From the IMG/VR virus record IMGVR_UViG_3300027741_000231, positions 1 to 26,792 of that record: 26,792 nt of DNA, one strand, 5' to 3'. Of the stretch, positions 16,684 to 22,285 are shown piece after piece. Origin of the DNA: a virus. The notes beneath the pieces are model-generated. The model worked only from the letters and a program-made list of their open reading frames with translations, was not told the origin of the DNA and ran no database searches. The stretch's first letter is position 1; each line of letters starts with the position of its first letter. A program made the position numbers and the translations under genes.

Positions 16684-16715
16684 TCGGGGTTACTCCTTAG
16701 GGTTAGGTTGTTTTC

Positions 16716-17345
16716 TTAGTGAGACGGTATTGTTGACCAAATAGTATTTACTGGGGTAGTTTGATATCCTAGTGATGTATTTACATCTGTTACAGTATAA
16801 ACTGCGCTGAGTTGATCAGGGAACAGTTCAGAACTGATACGAATGTTATAAACATTACTGAATAAACGTTTACCGCCTTCAGTAGTGTCTCTTTTTGAGA
16901 ACCCCAACACATCCAAACGACGCATAGTATTGTCTTCTGGTATGGTGAGTTGCCCAAATCTAAATGGTAGTCTACCAGGTGCAAACAACTTAGCCATAAT
17001 CTGACGATCATGGCGAGGTTGGCGGGACCAGGTGGAGACTTGGTAGATAAGATCTACGGGGATAGGAAAATTAACTGGCTGATTAAGACCATTATCGGGA
17101 TTAAGGTTTGGTGTAAATCCTTCTGGAATATAGGTTAAATCTACGCTACCTCTATGGGCACGTTCTGTATCCTCACGAACCCCAACTAAATCTAAGGTAA
17201 TATATGGATAGCTCTGTTGACGGATATCTTTATCAGGTTGTCCGTAATAAACTGCTACAGGACGTGTTGCATTTCCCGCATCTGATACGGTAAGTCCACT
17301 AAGAAGTGTTTTTAAAGCAGAGTCTTCATTAATAATAAATGTCAT
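16716..17345 (-). CDS. Tail terminator/completion-like neck protein
   Basis: 209 residues directly upstream of the sheath and directly after an HK97 gp10-like gene, the usual place of the tail terminator. The patterns are a start helix (EDSALKTLLSGLTV), YPYITLDLVGV, then IPVDLIYQVSTWSRQPRHDR and QIMAKLF. The last part, a strand and a helix bearing R-x-x-x-R-x-hydrophobic-hydrophobic, recalls tail-terminator proteins (gpU/gp15-like). It probably caps the tube and sheath and joins them to the head. The start overlaps the upstream stop as TAATG. Sequence similarity alone would not prove the family. Confidence 0.6.
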   Translation of the reverse strand: MTFIINEDSALKTLLSGLTVSDAGNATRPVAVYYGQPDKDIRQQSYPYITLDLVGVREDTERAHRGSVDLTYIPEGFTPNLNPDNGLNQPVNFPIPVDLIYQVSTWSRQPRHDRQIMAKLFAPGRLPFRFGQLTIPEDNTMRRLDVLGFSKRDTTEGGKRLFSNVYNIRISSELFPDQLSAVYTVTDVNTSLGYQTTPVNTIWSTIPSH

Positions 17346-17614
17346 TAGTTAGCCCCTAACATAAAGGTTCTAAGGGCAGGTGCTGGCGGAACATGTTGAG
17401 TTCCATACTCTAATGTAAGTACAGCGTCTTTAATACTTTGTGGGTATGAAATGGCGTGATTAGAACCGTCATGAGAAACCATGAGGTTATCTGTAATCTC
17501 TGAAGGCCAACCATATGATGAAGCATGGGTGCGAAGATTTTTTGTATACTCTTTAAGTACTTGCTTCTCTGCAGCAGTGATTATGGAGTTTAAGGTTTTT
17601 TTGAAACTAGCCAC
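17345..17614 (-). CDS. HK97 gp10-like head-tail joining protein
   Basis: 89 residues from a GTG start (ASFKKTLNSIITAAEKQVLK). The C-terminal LTLEYGTQHVPPAPALRTFM matches the HK97 gp10-like pattern of an E-x-G strand followed by P-x-P-x-LR. A helical N-terminus and the YPQSIKDAV segment fit too. It should act in head-tail connection or tail completion. I chose the GTG at 17614, which overlaps the upstream stop by eight bases. A longer reading from a GTG at 17677 adds 21 residues of odd composition that lie over the upstream gene. No clear ribosome binding site is visible for either. Confidence 0.65.
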   Translation of the reverse strand: MASFKKTLNSIITAAEKQVLKEYTKNLRTHASSYGWPSEITDNLMVSHDGSNHAISYPQSIKDAVLTLEYGTQHVPPAPALRTFMLGAN

Positions 17615-17768
17615 GGTTACGGAGCCATTTCGATAGCAAAAACCCTGCAGCAAAACCAACGACGATTTTTTTACCACCGTTTTGGTTAAGGCTGGCTAAG
17701 CCACGAACAAACTCCTGTTTATCGGCATCAGTCTCTTCACGAGCAAGCCGATTAGCTAAATTAATCAT
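17607..17768 (-). CDS. Small protein with C-terminal hydrophobic segment
   Basis: 53 residues, MINLANRLAREE to the end. A charged helix (RLAREETDADKQEFVRGL) is followed by a short hydrophobic segment (KKIVVGFAAGFLLSKWL) and a basic end (RNRG). The layout suggests a single-pass membrane or amphipathic peptide with no recognised family. The start has a strong ribosome binding site, GGAGG, five bases upstream. The gene sits after the terminator and before the gp10-like gene, so it opens the tail module. Confidence 0.65.
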   Translation of the reverse strand: MINLANRLAREETDADKQEFVRGLASLNQNGGKKIVVGFAAGFLLSKWLRNRG

Positions 17769-17839
17769 AATTCCTCCATAGGAAGGCGCAGGGTGTTACA
17801 AGCAGGGTTCCGGATTACTCCGGCGTCATTAGTAATCAT
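17765..17839 (-). CDS. Possible 24-residue leader peptide
   Basis: A short reading frame starting just after the terminator T run, MITNDAGVIRNPACNTLRLP, that ends in an ATGA overlap with the next gene. There is no good ribosome binding site; the only purine run is the terminator stem. The neat overlap is in its favour, but chance is plausible for an ORF this short. Confidence 0.25.
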   Translation of the reverse strand: MITNDAGVIRNPACNTLRLPMEEL

Positions 17840-17844
17840 AAACG

Positions 17845-17866
17845 AAAAAACCCCCTTGCGGGGGCT
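17845..17866 (-). terminator. Intrinsic terminator after the mini-protein cassette
   Basis: On the minus strand the sequence reads CCCCC-GCAA-GGGGG followed by TTTTTT: a 5-bp pure GC stem, a GCAA tetraloop and a T run. It follows the stop at 17872 by only a few bases. It should separate the upstream accessory/neck transcript from the tail module, or reduce its level. Confidence 0.88.
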
Positions 17867-17871
17867 AATCG

Positions 17872-18036
17872 TTACTTCTTTTTCTTTGCCTTACATGCCT
17901 TGCACTTGCCACAAGTACAGGCTTTGCCTTTAACCTTCTTGGCTAGCTTGGCATCGTTCTTTTCGTCTTGCTTTTCAAACTTCTTCTTTTGAGCCGGGGT
18001 CATGCCCTTTTCAAACTTCTTGTCATCATGAGCCAT
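17872..18036 (-). CDS. Lys-rich mini-protein with C-terminal Cys cluster
   Basis: 54 residues, MAHDDKKFEKGMTPAQKKKF at the start. A highly charged helical body, 20 of 54 residues Lys, is followed by CTCGKCKAC (residues 40-48) and a poly-Lys end. The CxCxxCxxC cluster could bind a metal ion, and the strong positive charge suggests nucleic acid contact; both are inferences. The start overlaps the previous stop as TAATG, and the terminator follows directly. I do not recognise a named family. Confidence 0.8.
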   Translation of the reverse strand: MAHDDKKFEKGMTPAQKKKFEKQDEKNDAKLAKKVKGKACTCGKCKACKAKKKK

Positions 18037-18179
18037 TACATGCCCTTCTTTCTTACTGCGCTAGTCTTCTTAGCCTTACCCTTTGAGTCAGACTTTTTAG
18101 CAAACTTCTTATTAGCAGCCTCTAGGGTCTTCATGCCGTGCTTAGCTTTTGGCTTACCACAGCCACAGGTAGCACACAT
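18036..18179 (-). CDS. Lys-rich mini-protein with N-terminal Cys cluster (47 aa)
   Basis: 47 residues. The N-terminus MCATCGCGKPKAKHGM has three cysteines spaced CxxCxC and a nearby histidine, enough for a four-ligand metal site. The rest is basic (14 Lys) with one short helix (KTLEAANKKFAKK). It resembles the next upstream gene in its first eight residues (MC-x-x-CGCG), suggesting duplication. It is joined to both neighbours by TAATG overlaps. Confidence 0.8.
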   Translation of the reverse strand: MCATCGCGKPKAKHGMKTLEAANKKFAKKSDSKGKAKKTSAVRKKGM

Positions 18180-18352
18180 TATTTCTTCTTCTTTCGTAGG
18201 GCAGCGAAGTCAGAGCTTTCTAGCTTGCCATCTTTGTCCATATCAAGCTTCTTCTGCTTTGGAGACATTTTTTTTGTAGTCTTCTTAGCGCCCTTCTTGC
18301 AGGCACCCTTACATCCCGGCTTTGAACAGCCGCATCCACATGACTTACACAT
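18179..18352 (-). CDS. Cys-rich mini-protein with EF-hand-like loop (57 aa)
   Basis: 57 residues. The first 18 hold six cysteines (MCKSCGCGCSKPGCKGAC), a metallothionein-like density. A Lys-rich linker follows (KKMSPKQKKL). Residues 38-51 read DMDKDGKLESSDFA, which matches the canonical EF-hand loop D-x-D-x-D-G-x-hydrophobic-x3-D/E, with Asp where Glu is most common at position 12. A basic helix and KKKK end the protein (18 Lys in all). It could bind both a soft metal and calcium. Function unknown. TAATG overlaps on both sides. Confidence 0.82.
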   Translation of the reverse strand: MCKSCGCGCSKPGCKGACKKGAKKTTKKMSPKQKKLDMDKDGKLESSDFAALRKKKK

Positions 18353-18558
18353 TATTTCTTACCTTTCGTATGGGGGTTCTTCTTATGCCATTCTTTAGTT
18401 GCCTTTACGCCTTCTTTGACGGTCTTAGCTCCGGCCTTCTTTGTTAGGTTAATCTTATCCCACTTAGGGTCATTTTTCCCCGCATGGTCAACTATAACGT
18501 CGCCTTGCTTGTTCTTTTTAACTACGTGGACTTTGCCACTAACCTTTAGTTTTGCCAC
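18352..18558 (-). CDS. Lys-rich mini-protein (68 aa)
   Basis: 68 residues from a GTG start, AKLKVSGKVHVVKKNKQGDV, continuing DHAGKNDPKWDKINLTKKAG and ending in a basic helix (ATKEWHKKNPHTKGKK). It has no cysteines. A short beta-type N-terminus and helical basic tail suggest a small folded protein, but the family is unknown. The GTG lies 20 bases inside the end of the previous gene. An upstream AAAG/GAAG run is a weak ribosome binding site. Confidence 0.7.
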   Translation of the reverse strand: MAKLKVSGKVHVVKKNKQGDVIVDHAGKNDPKWDKINLTKKAGAKTVKEGVKATKEWHKKNPHTKGKK

Positions 18559-18676
18559 TCTTCTTTACCTTTTCTGGAAGCTTCTTACCTTTAGGGGTCT
18601 TAGATTCAAATTCAGCTGCAAGCTTAGGGTCTTTAGCATAAAGCGCCCTACGTTGAGCCTGGGATTTAAAAGGCAT
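18539..18676 (-). CDS. MPFKS-type small phage protein (45 aa)
   Basis: 45 residues: MPFKSQAQRRALYAKDPK, then LAAEFESKTPKGKKLPEKV and a Lys-rich end. The layout MPFKS-x-AQ-R/Q-x-x-x-YA-x-x-P-x-x-A-x-E-F-x-x-x-TPK-x-KLP is a pattern I associate with a small protein family common in environmental phages; its function is unknown. It may be an accessory virion or head-assembly protein. An in-frame ATG 24 codons earlier lies inside the upstream gene; the ATG at 18676 is one base after that gene's stop and has AGG upstream. Confidence 0.8.
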   Translation of the reverse strand: MPFKSQAQRRALYAKDPKLAAEFESKTPKGKKLPEKVKKSGKTKG

Positions 18677-18677
18677 T

Positions 18678-18959
18678 TTATACCTGTGAGTACAGAACTG
18701 ATACTGCGTTAGCTGCTGTTCCCGCTGAAGAAATAGCGTAGATGGCATCGCTTGCTCTTACCCATAGCTGGTAAGTTGTACTGGCTGCTACAACGTGGCC
18801 TTTATTTGCCCCACTTACAGACACTGTATTATCCCCGATAAAAATAGATGCACTATCATTATTTTGAATAGAGATGGCGGTATATTCTGTAATACCGTTT
18901 AATGTTGTAAGTAGAGTAGCAGTAGTTGCCACTGTTTTATTTACATGTACTATAGCCAT
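18678..18959 (-). CDS. Small beta-rich virion protein, possible decoration protein
   Basis: 93 residues, beta-rich throughout: VHVNKTVATTATLLTTLNGI, then YTAISIQNNDSASIFIGDNT, then GHVVAASTTYQLWVRASDAI and YAISSAGTAANAVSVLYSQV. This alternation of strands with short turns looks like a compact jelly-roll or beta-sandwich. Similar small proteins occur next to head or neck genes in phages and are often guessed to decorate capsids. The position after a neck-like gene agrees. AAGGAG precedes the ATG. Confidence 0.65.
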   Translation of the reverse strand: MAIVHVNKTVATTATLLTTLNGITEYTAISIQNNDSASIFIGDNTVSVSGANKGHVVAASTTYQLWVRASDAIYAISSAGTAANAVSVLYSQV

Positions 18960-18968
18960 GGTTCTCCT

Positions 18969-19550
18969 TTATAGTGAAGTCTGATCAAAGGCAGTATAAC
19001 CAGCATAGCGCTGGAACTGCGAGTCGTTGACTAGTTCTTCGGCGTTGACTTGCTCACAGGATATCTGGAGTAAGGTGTATTTATTTTTAATAATACCATG
19101 TGGTGAGACCTGTGTTGGAGAGAATACTTCATTTCTGAATACGATTCTATCACGAAGGTATGCATCTGGGTTTATCTCTACGGTTGAAAGCTCACGGCGA
19201 TTAGCCGCATTTCCCCCATAAAAATTTAAATGGTTTTCAATAACGTCAACGTTAATAGTGACGGTTAAGATATCGGTGTTATAAAAACCACGATCGCTCT
19301 GTACACTAGCGCCTTGTTCTAAATGGGAGTTAACTACAGGAATAGTAAATGGGCTAAGCCATTTACGACCTCCACCAACTACTGATGAACCAACATCATA
19401 GATTGGGTCTACAGCAGTATTTATTGGATCAAATATCCACCAATCTACAAAAGTACCCACAGTTTGTACAAGCTCAACGCTAGTACCAGATACGTTTGAT
19501 CCACGTTCATAGGCTATATTAAAACGGCCCTCACGTTGATCTCCACGCAT
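18969..19550 (-). CDS. Neck / head-tail connector-like protein
   Basis: 193 residues from MRGDQREGRFNIAY. Features: FVDWWIFDPINTAVDPIYDV, then GGGRKWLSPFTIPVV, then ITINVDVIENHLNFYG-like strands (TVTINVDVIENHLNFYG) and RDRIVFRNEVFSPTQVSP. A DP-x-YD segment followed by G-RKW and beta strands is typical of a small neck or stopper protein between head and tail genes. I cannot name the family securely. The ATG at 19550 has AAGGAG five bases upstream and lies just after the previous stop; a longer in-frame start sits inside the previous gene. Confidence 0.55.
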   Translation of the reverse strand: MRGDQREGRFNIAYERGSNVSGTSVELVQTVGTFVDWWIFDPINTAVDPIYDVGSSVVGGGRKWLSPFTIPVVNSHLEQGASVQSDRGFYNTDILTVTINVDVIENHLNFYGGNAANRRELSTVEINPDAYLRDRIVFRNEVFSPTQVSPHGIIKNKYTLLQISCEQVNAEELVNDSQFQRYAGYTAFDQTSL

Positions 19551-19552
19551 GG

Positions 19553-19801
19553 CTACTCCTTTTCTTCTGCAAAGCTTACCTCTATAGTACCCCATTTATC
19601 TTCAGGGCAAGAGGCATTTGGCAATTTAGTTTTTAATGGCATAAAACAACCGCACAGTTTACATTGTTTTGTTGCTGAAATAAGGAATGGGCAGGAATTG
19701 CAGATATCCATACGTTCTTTTTGAACAGCAGGCATTACCTTTTCTAGATTCTTATTAAAGATATCCCAAGGTCTGGCCGGACGATCAAATGGATCTTTCA
19801 T
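19553..19801 (-). CDS. Small zinc-binding-type CxxC protein
   Basis: 82 residues from MKDPFDRPARPWDIF. Residues about 30-70 contain DICNSCPFLISATKQCKLCG, then CFMPLKTKLPNASCPEDKWG: cysteines in C-x2-C, C-x2-C-x-C and C pairs, probably a zinc site. This C-x2-CP...C-x2-CGC-x-M-x2-K...CP-x2-KW pattern belongs to a widespread small phage family without known function. The start is set by the ATGA overlap with the upstream gene; an earlier in-frame ATG lies inside that gene. Confidence 0.75.
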   Translation of the reverse strand: MKDPFDRPARPWDIFNKNLEKVMPAVQKERMDICNSCPFLISATKQCKLCGCFMPLKTKLPNASCPEDKWGTIEVSFAEEKE

Positions 19802-20127
19802 TCTGTAAAGTTTTCTCCATCCCACTTCCAACCTATTGTCGGTCGTGTAGGCCATTTTTCTTCTACAAGTTCAATCATTAAAGGTTCTGCCATAAGAAGG
19901 TTTTTTGTTTTTTCATCTACTGTAACTACTTCACGAACAACATTTTCTTTAACCATAGCAATATAAAATACACTTACTTTATGGTCATCGTGATTGTGTT
20001 TGGGCTGCTCAACATGTTCAATACCCTTAGATCTTTTAGATCTAGCTGATTTAGTTAATAGGTCAGCAAGCCATTCACGAATTAAAGGGCCTTTATCAAC
20101 AACTGGTTTTACCTTTTTTTTACTCAT
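19798..20127 (-). CDS. Small protein with shared GW-x-x-DG-type domain
   Basis: 109 residues. The N-terminal 50 are basic and His-rich (KSARSKRSKGIEHVEQPKHN). Residues 53-109 hold YIAMVKENVVREVVTVDEKT, then ELVEEKWPTRPTIGWKWDGE, then NFTE. The same short pattern (hydrophobic strand, N-x-V-x-x-V, a variable helix, then IGW/GMKY and F-T) occurs in the products at 20835-21062 and 25152-25433. Such proteins are often found near fibre genes of phages. Role unknown. The start lies eight bases inside the upstream gene, with GAGGAAAG upstream. Confidence 0.65.
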   Translation of the reverse strand: MSKKKVKPVVDKGPLIREWLADLLTKSARSKRSKGIEHVEQPKHNHDDHKVSVFYIAMVKENVVREVVTVDEKTKNLLMAEPLMIELVEEKWPTRPTIGWKWDGENFTE

Positions 20128-20800
20128 AAACTTTCCTCACCCATTGAAATTTTTTATAAAAATGTTTATTTAAAGATACTTTTTTTCCTAATTCTTTTGC
20201 TATACCGGTAAGTTCAAATGCATGACGATGTGTCCAAGAAGCACGTTTTACAGGAATTACTTGAGCATAGGGTGTTCCTTTAGGAATTATACCTTCAAAA
20301 CCTTCTTTAATAAAAAAGGGTATATTGCCGTTAGATATAAACCTATCACTTTCCATAAATGCAGAAACAGTTGTAAAAGGTAGGTCAAAACGATTATAAG
20401 GATGAGTAACAATTACGCTCCAACCACGGGGAGTTTTCCAACCCCATTGTGATTCCCAAATTAAACCGTTTACAGAATGACCCTCTGGACGAGGAATAGT
20501 AGCCCCCATTTGAGCTGGTCTTTCTGTTAAAACAGGTCCAGCATAATCCCAACCAAGTTTTTGTTTACCATCTTTATCAATAGTTACATGAATATCTGTT
20601 GGAGTAGTCAACATATACCCTGAAATCATAATGTCTAAAAAAGGCACACAAGATTTCATTCCATTTATAACTTCACCATTAGGCGAAGTAAAATGAAGTT
20701 CTCCCTCTTTGTACCATTTAGGTACATGAACTTTACCAGGTTCTGGATAACCAGCAGCAGTACTTTTGGGTTGTGACGGAATAAATTCAATAAGTTTCAT
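20120..20800 (-). CDS. Conserved phage protein of unknown function (226 aa)
   Basis: 226 residues, no transmembrane segment. Landmarks: PGKVHVPKWYKEG, then KSCVPFLDIMISGYMLTTPT, then ESQWGWKTPRGWSVIVTHPY and NRFDLPFTTVSAFMESDRF, IPKGTPYAQVIPVKRASW. A start PEPGKVHVPKWY, the CVPFLD-x-x-x-SGY motif and HP-x-NR-x-DLPF/T recall a conserved protein family of aquatic phages (possibly DUF6065); its function has not been shown. It may be an enzyme or a structural accessory. It sits in the accessory part between fibre and neck genes. The start has GGGG six bases upstream. Confidence 0.65.
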   Translation of the reverse strand: MKLIEFIPSQPKSTAAGYPEPGKVHVPKWYKEGELHFTSPNGEVINGMKSCVPFLDIMISGYMLTTPTDIHVTIDKDGKQKLGWDYAGPVLTERPAQMGATIPRPEGHSVNGLIWESQWGWKTPRGWSVIVTHPYNRFDLPFTTVSAFMESDRFISNGNIPFFIKEGFEGIIPKGTPYAQVIPVKRASWTHRHAFELTGIAKELGKKVSLNKHFYKKFQWVRKVYE

Positions 20801-20834
20801 ATTATGCCCCGATTAGTTTAGTATGTTTAGTAGA

Positions 20835-21062
20835 TTAGCTGACTGTAAATTCTTTTGTAGAAGGGTTGTACTTCATACCTGGTTGTTCTGTCCCTGTAAC
20901 TTGTACAAAAGTAGGGTTAGATAGATAAGCAGCTGCAGTCTGTCCATCAACGTTCATAAGATTTACTAATACGTTGTCAACAAGAAGTGCAATAAAATAT
21001 GGATTTGGTGTAATGTTCTCTGGCTTAGGTAGAACAAAATTTGGTACTTGAGGTAGGCTCAT
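20835..21062 (-). CDS. Small protein with shared GW-x-x-DG-type domain (copy 2)
   Basis: 75 residues: PNPYFIALLVDNVLVNLMNV, then DGQTAAAYLSNPTFVQVTGT, then EQPGMKYNPSTKEFTVS. After a Pro-rich start it matches the domain of the 109- and 93-residue neighbours: strand, DN-x-VLVN, short helix, then a G-x-x-Y...F-T end. It directly follows the cysteine-rich fibre gene, with AAGGAAA upstream. It may aid fibre folding or attachment, as small genes after fibres often do; this is inference. Confidence 0.65.
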   Translation of the reverse strand: MSLPQVPNFVLPKPENITPNPYFIALLVDNVLVNLMNVDGQTAAAYLSNPTFVQVTGTEQPGMKYNPSTKEFTVS

Positions 21063-21070
21063 GATTTTCC

Positions 21071-22285
21071 TTAGTTTGTAGTTGATGAGTAATCATCCAG
21101 GGAGGTTCCCTGGTTGTAGTCTGAAGGTGACAAAATTATACCAAATTTAGTGCCCGTTTGGGCAGAACCAGCATCATAAGTTATGTCAGCCCCAATTTGG
21201 GTACTCAGCTTATCTGAGTATACCTTAACTGCAACATTTTGAGAGTTAGAGGTTACCACAGAAATACTCTGAGCAACAGAGGAAATTGCTGTACGTACTA
21301 CTCTAGTTACGCTATTTGAAGCTGATTTAAGGATATAAACAAACGCTGGATAGGTAGTAGGATTTGCCGCAGTACACGTAGAACAGTTACAGGAATAATC
21401 GTAATAGCTACTACATGCAGTTCCGGTACTGCAGTTACAGGAATAGTCGTAATACGCACTACACCCATAGCCAGTAGCAGAATCGCAATAATAGGATCCT
21501 GGAGTGTAAGAAGCTGGAGAAAAATAAGAGCTAACGTATCCTGTGCAAGAGCCATAATAATATTGGGTAGTATATGCTTTACAGCAACCATAGGCAATAT
21601 AGTAGCTCCCATAAATAAACGCATAGCAAGTTCCGTTGTTTGAACATACAGTCTGCGACTGTGTGCATCCGTAAGTATAACTATACCCTGCACCGTAATA
21701 TGACGGGGTATATGAGCTTGGAGTGTAAGAACTGCCTGCCCCACAATAGGTGTAACTATAGGGGGAATTACAATATGAACAGGTAGAGCAATTATAAGAA
21801 TATGTGTAGTATCCCCCGGAACAATATGAACAGGTAGAACAGTTGCAACTATAGGTATAGTATGTAGTTAAAGCTTCTTGTACAGGGACGGCCCCAAACC
21901 AGTTTCCACTATCAGTAACCCAAAAAGCAGCGCCAGTACCGTTTGTAACTGACCCAATTGATTGGGAAGCATTTGCAGTTCCTTGAGTAATTGCGGCAAT
22001 AGGATAGTTAGATGGACTAGAACTTACGGCTTTAGAGCCATCTGCAGTCCAAGTTCCTCGAATTGCTTCCCAAGACTGACCATTATCCGTAGTTCCAAGA
22101 TTGCTATTAGTTGTTCTAGTAAAGGTATCTAAAATAGTTCCTGTAAACCATTGATACCAAGTTCCAGATACTTTAACAAATGCTTTAGATGCTACACGCC
22201 AACTTGAAGAGCCGCCTGTAGTAACTTTAACAAGTAATCCGCCTGCAGATTTCCAAGACCCATTAACTTTTAATTTATTAGGCAT
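21071..22285 (-). CDS. Fibre/adhesin with Cys/Tyr-rich insertion in a lectin-like fold
   Basis: 404 residues. Residues 1-48 are a short beta head (KLKVNGSWKSAGGLLVKV, WYQWFTG). Residues 51-135 begin a concanavalin/LamG-like sandwich: DTFTRTTNSNLGTTDNGQ, SWEAIRGTWTADG, then GAAFWVTDSGNWFGAVP. The fold is interrupted at 138-306 by about 170 residues rich in Tyr, Cys and Ser, then resumes (YPAFVYILKSASNSVTRVVR, KVYSDKLSTQIGADITYD). The insertion probably forms an exposed, disulphide- or metal-stabilised tip for receptor binding. No signal peptide is visible. The gene follows the repeat fibre with a TAATG overlap. Confidence 0.7.
   Translation of the reverse strand: MPNKLKVNGSWKSAGGLLVKVTTGGSSSWRVASKAFVKVSGTWYQWFTGTILDTFTRTTNSNLGTTDNGQSWEAIRGTWTADGSKAVSSSPSNYPIAAITQGTANASQSIGSVTNGTGAAFWVTDSGNWFGAVPVQEALTTYYTYSCNCSTCSYCSGGYYTYSYNCSTCSYCNSPYSYTYCGAGSSYTPSSYTPSYYGAGYSYTYGCTQSQTVCSNNGTCYAFIYGSYYIAYGCCKAYTTQYYYGSCTGYVSSYFSPASYTPGSYYCDSATGYGCSAYYDYSCNCSTGTACSSYYDYSCNCSTCTAANPTTYPAFVYILKSASNSVTRVVRTAISSVAQSISVVTSNSQNVAVKVYSDKLSTQIGADITYDAGSAQTGTKFGIILSPSDYNQGTSLDDYSSTTN
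21368..21874 (-). repeat. Cys/Tyr-rich insertion with internal protein and DNA repeats
   Basis: Encodes about residues 138-306 with 22 cysteines. Four related copies of a 13-14-residue motif occur: YYTYSCNCSTCSYC (142-155), YYTYSYNCSTCSYC (159-172), YYDYSCNCSTGTAC (278-291) and YYDYSCNCSTCTA (294-306). On the plus strand, CAGTTACAGGAATA occurs twice (near 21384 and 21432), as does GAACAGGTAGA (near 21778 and 21829), pointing to past tandem duplication. Confidence 0.85.

Noticed and set aside
21368-21874. Variable region of a diversity-generating retroelement
   Set aside because: Y, S, C, N and D enrichment resembles DGR targets, but no reverse transcriptase gene or template repeat is visible in the window, and the composition is explained by internal duplications.
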